From: Phallus indusiatus
Taxonomy: Eukaryota > Basidiomycota > Agaricomycetes > Phallales > Phallaceae
NCBI GenBank assembly: GCA_027605045.1
Contig: JAQFWX010000054.1
Span: 62,001 to 126,000 of the forward strand
DNA length: 64,000 bases
Reading direction: 5' to 3'
Position 1 is the stretch's first letter, and each line of letters begins with the position of its first letter. Made by a program: the position numbers and the translations under genes. Shown here piece after piece: positions 59,380 through 64,000 of this stretch. Below the pieces are notes generated by a model. It was not told where the DNA came from, searched no databases, and saw nothing but the letters and a program-made list of their open reading frames with translations.

Positions 59380-59977
59380 CAATTGAGGAATTTCGTTTAA
59401 AAGCCTTTTTTGGCTACTTTCCTCTAGTCTACTGACATTTCACTTTGCGCTATCCACAAGTGTAATTATGTGCTGAATCTTGTTTTTGTTTTGTTTTGGT
59501 TTGTTCGGTTTTATTTCTTTTCCCTTCAGGAATCTGTGCTTGTTTTCTCTTAGAAGTGCTTTGTTTGACTCAAATCTTATTATGCGTCAACAATAAATTG
59601 CTGTTTTCACTTTACCAATAATATTACCTTTCTCTGTCGAAGGCACCGAGTGGGGTGGGAATTTGAAAAGAGGTTCGGCTTACTAATCCGGAATTCTGCT
59701 AGAAACTGCAATGTCTCTGACAGGCGTTTTTATATATGGCAAAAGTAAAAATGGCGTAAATTTTATTCCAAGTGCACTGGCTAGGAACTGTCAGAAATTG
59801 TATGTATTTCATCAACGGGTTACCCGATCTGTCGAGAGGGTCGAGGCCTTCGTTTCTGTGCCCCACCATGACGAAATGACTAAGTATCTGTTCCTTGTTC
59901 ATCATTTGCCTGTCCGGGGGGACTCGGGGCACTTTGTGTGCCCCATTTTTTCTTTTTCTTTTATCGCAATCATCTCC
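59380..59977. other. intergenic region
   Basis: Between the helical orphan and the SGNH esterase gene on the same strand. The left 220 bases are T-rich, consistent with a 3' untranslated region. An open frame begins at 59711 and runs in frame into the esterase gene, but its first 89 codons lack family character, so the start at 59978 is preferred. Confidence 0.5.
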
Positions 59978-61692
59978 ATGCTTGCCCCTTTCAACGTTCG
60001 CCGCGTCGCGCCTTACAGACGACTCACCTTCTCTGCACTTACTTTCGTGTCGCTCTTTCTCCTTACTTGTATTTTGGCCACAACGCCTATCATCGGTTAT
60101 ATCACAAGACATCCTTTTTTCACACAATATACCCACCACGACGACCAGGTTTTTTTTCAGGCTTTGCATTCAGATGGCGAAGAAGGCAAACCTTCGAATC
60201 AGATTTCCGACCTGAAAGAGTTCTGTTCACCAGAGAATTATTCCGAGGGCTATTGGCTTCGACGTCCTGAATCTCTTCTCCGACCTATGCTCACACCAGA
60301 AGACGTTTATCCCATCTCGGGCTTTCAGGGTTGTGCATCTTCTCGAGAAGTGAACTGGCACCTTGCCAAAGAATGGCAAGACGACGAAGAAGCTCGTTCT
60401 CGACCTTGGCGGGGGAACGTGAGTGCCTACGACTGGATACCAGGAAGCGGATGCGAAAGTTACAGCAAACCAACTCAAGAACAACTTGTTGCGCAGCTTG
60501 TAGAAAGGGGCGGATGGCTTATTTTAGGCGGTATGTGCCCTCAATTTTCATCGACCCTGGCTCTCGGTCTATTTATGACGCACAAGGAATTCTTACACTT
60601 TTTACATCCATCTTTTTTTAGATTCGATTTCAGAAAACCACTTTTTCTCTTTGTCCTGCATGCTCTACCCGCACGTCAGGGCAACTCCAGACTATACCTC
60701 AACCGATAATTTTGATCGCGCTTGGCAGCAAGATTTATTCCTAGAAAAGACATCACCGCTTGTTTCGTACCTCAGATTTCCAACAAATTTTGATATAGAC
60801 AAAACACCTTTGGTCACGTTTAGACGGTGAGTTTTAGTTTAAGGAGCCAGAAGGATTGCTTTATATTTACCGATACTATGTATTTCAAGCGTGGATCTGC
60901 TTCTTGGTAAATCGGAGCTTGTTTCGATCTACGAAAATTCAACGACTTTCGATAAGGAAGATTCGTCGAAACCTGATTTGTTCAGTGAAGAGGGTGTATG
61001 GGATCTGGATCCCGATACTTATATTCCCTTGTTTTTGAACCCACTACCCTCGGGAAATTATAACACCATGATAGTCAGCACTGCAGGTCATTGGACAACG
61101 AGCCTTTTTAATGGTTTCCATAACGAGAATGTCGATGGTAATGGTCTTGCCAACTTGCTTCAGTTTTTTGAGAAAGCGATGGAGAGATGGTTAGAACACA
61201 TGGAACAAGCTCTAGATGACGCTAATTTAAAAGCAAAAAAATTGGGTGCTCCACAAAAGCAAGTCATTGTGAGAGCATATCATCCGGGACATGACGGATG
61301 TCACGAAATATCCACCTTGACGGAAGGACCCGTCAAAACATACGAGTCGTCAATGTCACATTCGTATAATTGGGGATGGATAAGACGGTATAACGATGTC
61401 TTCAAAGTGAGTCTGATCATTTTCCTTGACTTCCAGGTTTCTTTTATTTACTGATGTCCATCAGTCCCTCACCCAAAAACGCAACCATTCGAATGTACAT
61501 TTTTTGTCAATCGAAACCCCCGCCTTATTGCGTCCGGACGGTGTAAGTTATGCTTACTCCAATAATATGTTAATTAGCTCATATAGATTATTTTAGCACG
61601 TCACAGGTGATTGCCTGCATATTGTTACTGGTGCAGGAATCCTGGAAGGATGGAGTCAATATATTTCGTATTCCTTAAACTTTCTTCCTTGA
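59978..61692 (+). CDS. type II membrane SGNH esterase, Pmr5/Cas1-like (PC-esterase)
   Basis: The N-terminal basic stretch NVRRVAPYRR precedes one hydrophobic helix (LTFSALTFVSLFLLTCILAT), giving a Golgi-type signal anchor. The luminal part starts LKEFCSPENYSEGYWLRRPE and GFQGCASSREVNWHLAKEWQ. It contains SAYDWIPGSGCESY and WLILGDSISENHFFSL, the GDS block with the nucleophile Ser, the last joined across an intron. Later exons carry NPLPSGNYNTMIVSTAGHWT, VIVRAYHPGHDGC and HVTGDCLHIVTGAGILEGWS. The Asp-x-x-His of DCLH completes the catalytic set. Relatives modify cell-wall or capsule polysaccharides by O-acyl transfer or removal, as in Cas1 of Cryptococcus. The reaction here is inferred only by family. 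About six introns. Confidence 0.85.
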
Positions 61693-62511
61693 ATACCCCC
61701 CTTGAATAACTCCAACACTTATCTTTATTGCTTTTCTTTTATCATTCTTGCAAAACTTCCTTTTGTTACAATATGCGGCACATTCTATGTTTAATTCATA
61801 GCCATTTAAATTTGTTGGCTTTTTTTTTTTTCGACTGTCTTGTTTTTTCCTTCAAAGCGTATGCAGGAAATGCTGCATTATGTTTTCTTCCACAGGAAAA
61901 ATTCGGCTATGTGTACAGTCCAATCAAGGCGTTCTCTAACTTAATATCTTACAGCATACAGGCATGACTGTATGATGGGACGCTTAGAGACATTCCTAGC
62001 TCAGTACCAGTGAGCGCTCGTGAACTAATGCGGGGTGTAGCAGCTATGGCCATTTATGAATATATTGGAATCATCATCATTGCGTCCTCGTCTCAGTGCG
62101 TTAATGAAGCAACACTCTATTTTGTTCCAATGATGACTTGATTGGTTAACGTTTTAACTTCGGAATTATTTTTGAGTTGTTACAAAAAAAAACTAGCGGA
62201 GAAAGCCATCAACCAGATTGCTAAATTACACAATATTAAAATCACAAGTAGCATGCAATGAGTAAAACAAAAGTTCACCAGACTGGGACAAATTGACAAA
62301 CAAGAAGCACAAAAATTAGGAAGAGGGCAAAGGATACACCCGAAGTATCTAGAAGATGGAGATGAGTGATGGGAAAAGGTCACCGACGTGAGATTTTCGG
62401 AAGGTTGATTGATGTAGAATAGATCGTCGTCGATTACGCAGTTTAGAAATGAATAATTTAACAAAGCACCAAAATGGATATAACACCCTCGTAGCGAAGC
62501 CAGCTTCACAA
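61693..62511. other. intergenic region between convergent genes
   Basis: T-rich 3' flanks of the esterase gene (+) and of the proline-rich coding sequence (-). A frame at 62180-62542 (-) has no motif. No RNA gene was recognised. Confidence 0.5.
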
Positions 62512-63166
62512 CTATGGTCGATTGGTGCGGAGTGGAGCCCAAGAATTGGGCGTAGGAGGAGGAACGGGTGTTGGAAGAATAGCATTTGAAGGCAGCCGTC
62601 TGGGATCGGTAGCCCCAAATTGTAGCGGGCTAGGTCCACGTCTGGTTTGATACCCCGCACTAACAACCGCTTGTGGGAATAATCGCCCCTGCTCCTGATT
62701 ATTCGGCGGTCTCGTTGCACCTCTCTGATCCCTCAACTGAGCTTCTGAAGGATGTCGACGAATGTGATCCGGTGGATATTGCGAAGTCTGGGAAGGTTGG
62801 CGATCTAGTTGAGATCCCCCGAACTGAACATGGTGATGAGGCGGTGATTGAGATTGTGCTAGGTGCTGCTGTCTCGTTCGGGGTGGCGTAGACGTCTGGC
62901 TACCAGGTACTTGATTAGGCGTACCTTGACCAGAGGATGGATATGATAAGACAGAGGCCCTGGTAGCTGAAGGGAGGGTAAAGCATGTGCAGGAGTTACG
63001 GATCTGAGGAGATTTCTAATCGTCAATGTCGGCGGTCTGGATGAACCAGCAATAGAGGCCGTTGTGGATGCAGAAGACACCGCTGAAATCTGTTGAACGA
63101 ATCATCTTAAAAAACTGTGCCCGGTTTGGGAAATTTACTCACAGGAGTCTCATAATCCGATGGCAT
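62512..63166 (-). CDS. proline/glutamine-rich coding segment, structure unresolved
   Basis: One frame is open from an ATCCGTAAC segment after a CCTCAG acceptor (about 63007) to the stop at 62512. It reads SYPSSGQGTPNQVPGSQTST, RTRQQHLAQSQSPPHHH, DRQPSQTSQYPPDHIRRHPS and PVPPPTPNSWAPLRTNRP. Upstream, in another frame, MPSDYETP (ATG at 63166) splices with a GTGAGT donor to ISAVSSASTTASIAG. I could not join these segments in phase. Either the gene has more introns than I can place, or it is the 3' half of the gene at 63150-63971 with a one-base shift. No folded domain or catalytic motif is visible. Confidence 0.4.
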
Positions 63167-63971
63167 CGCAGAGAGTATCTATTAGAGAATCCGATTCTTG
63201 GGTTCTTGTTGCTGATTGTGTCGATAGCGATAATCTCCTGATGCGCGACGCCGTTGCCTCAATAAGCCCTTGTTTACGAGTTACGACGTGACCATCACTA
63301 AGACTTGGACCGTGTAAAGTACTATTGGGCAACCGTCGTCGTTTTTCGCGGACAGCGTCTATACCTTTTGCAGAAGAAGAAGGAGTGTCATCAATCGTGA
63401 AGTGGGAGGGTCGGGTGATGTTGAGAACCTCGATCGCCTGTCGTGATGGAGAGGGTTCACGATTTGGCAGTGGTAAGACAATTGGAGCACTGGGAGCTCT
63501 GACAGGACGTATTCTCGGCGTTGAATTGTCGGGCATTGGAGCAATGCGGACTACAGATTGGGAGATAATAGGGGCGGTGTGGCTTCGACTCGGGCTAAGA
63601 GGTGGACGAAGATGTGTACGAATAGGTGTACGAGAAAGAGGCGCAGGAGTTGGCGTTATCGTTGGTCTTTGAATCGGACGTCTTGGAACAGAAAAGGATG
63701 AATCCGTGGTAGGCGGGGATCGAGGAATGTTGGGGTCCCCAAACTGGACCGACACCTTTGGAGGAGGAGGTCTGCCATCTGGGAGTTGAATTGGATCATA
63801 TACGTCAGGAGATGCTGGCCTCAAGAGAAGCATGCGACGCAAAAACGAATTCCAAGGAGAGTCGGAGGATGCACCTGAATTATGATTGTGATGGGAATTG
63901 GAATCATCAATAGCTGTTATATCGGATGAGTCTGCGGGGGGACGAATACGAGTGTATTTTTTGCCCCGCAT
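63150..63971 (-). CDS. disordered Arg/Pro/Ser-rich protein, possibly partial at the window edge
   Basis: Open frame of 273 codons from MRGKKYTRIRPPAD to LIDTLCDAIGL. The 29 bases before the ATG to the window end contain no in-frame stop, so the true start may lie outside. Composition is Pro, Arg and Ser-rich, with repeated RTPIR and PRRPIQRP-like short motifs and a His/Asn run (SHHNHNS). It ends at TGA 63150, which overlaps by 17 bases an ATG in another frame at 63166 that continues with coding-like sequence. This suggests a missed intron or a frameshift. Family not recognised. Confidence 0.5.
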   Translation of the reverse strand: MRGKKYTRIRPPADSSDITAIDDSNSHHNHNSGASSDSPWNSFLRRMLLLRPASPDVYDPIQLPDGRPPPPKVSVQFGDPNIPRSPPTTDSSFSVPRRPIQRPTITPTPAPLSRTPIRTHLRPPLSPSRSHTAPIISQSVVRIAPMPDNSTPRIRPVRAPSAPIVLPLPNREPSPSRQAIEVLNITRPSHFTIDDTPSSSAKGIDAVREKRRRLPNSTLHGPSLSDGHVVTRKQGLIEATASRIRRLSLSTQSATRTQESDSLIDTLCDAIGL

Positions 63972-64000
63972 TCGACGTCTATAGTATACGACGAGTGCTA

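Noticed and set aside
59711..59977. Upstream in-frame extension of the SGNH esterase
   Set aside because: The 89 extra codons lack family character and would bury the signal anchor; the start at 59978 puts the hydrophobic helix in the usual place.

Overview
This is nuclear DNA from a filamentous basidiomycete, most likely an Agaricomycete. The evidence is moderate base composition, densely packed genes on both strands, and many GT-AG introns of about 45-75 bases that break nearly every gene. Several families are typical of basidiomycetes: a DUF7727 membrane protein, a secreted GH23 lysozyme-like protein, an intron-rich palC and a Pho80-type cyclin. I saw no bacterial operon, no recognisable transposon, no CRISPR array and no tRNA or rRNA gene. 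Gene models were built by joining open segments at plausible splice sites. For the GH23 and HAD genes I checked all exon phases, giving 272 and 247 codons.

Layout. Bases 1-4940 hold no supportable gene. From 4.9 to 14.6 kb lie a GH23 lysozyme-like secreted protein (-), a MAP kinase kinase of the cell-wall-integrity type (-), an orphan (+), a Naa50-type acetyltransferase (+) and a two-finger C2H2 protein (-), with two wide gaps. From 14.6 to 23 kb four + strand genes follow: DNA ligase I, a DUF7727 protein, ATP adenylyltransferase and a Gyp1/TBC1D22-type Rab GAP. From 23 to 26.5 kb, on the - strand, are a Nup2/Nup50 nucleoporin and a probable Rec114 meiotic protein. From 26.5 to 38 kb, on +, are a nucleoside hydrolase, Sey1, a large disordered orphan, Rvs161 and PalC. 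A HAD phosphatase (-) follows, then a membrane glutaredoxin, an orphan and RACK1 (all +), RPL12 (-) and a Pho80-like cyclin (+). From 46.5 to 52.5 kb, on -, are an unresolved small gene, a Ksp1/Ran1-like kinase and UTP6. From 53.6 to 61.7 kb, on +, are a disordered orphan, Got1, a helical orphan and a Pmr5/Cas1-like SGNH esterase. The right edge has unresolved proline-rich coding sequence (-).

Most of the content is housekeeping: translation and ribosome assembly (RACK1, RPL12, UTP6, U24 snoRNA), membrane traffic (Sey1, Rvs161, PalC, Got1, TBC GAP), signalling (MAPKK, Ksp1-like kinase, cyclin) and DNA maintenance (ligase I, Rec114). The most interesting signals are a box C/D snoRNA matching U24 inside the one unusually long RACK1 intron, and a 12-base microexon that supplies part of the HAD phosphatase N-terminal motif. 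I found no convincing new multi-gene system.
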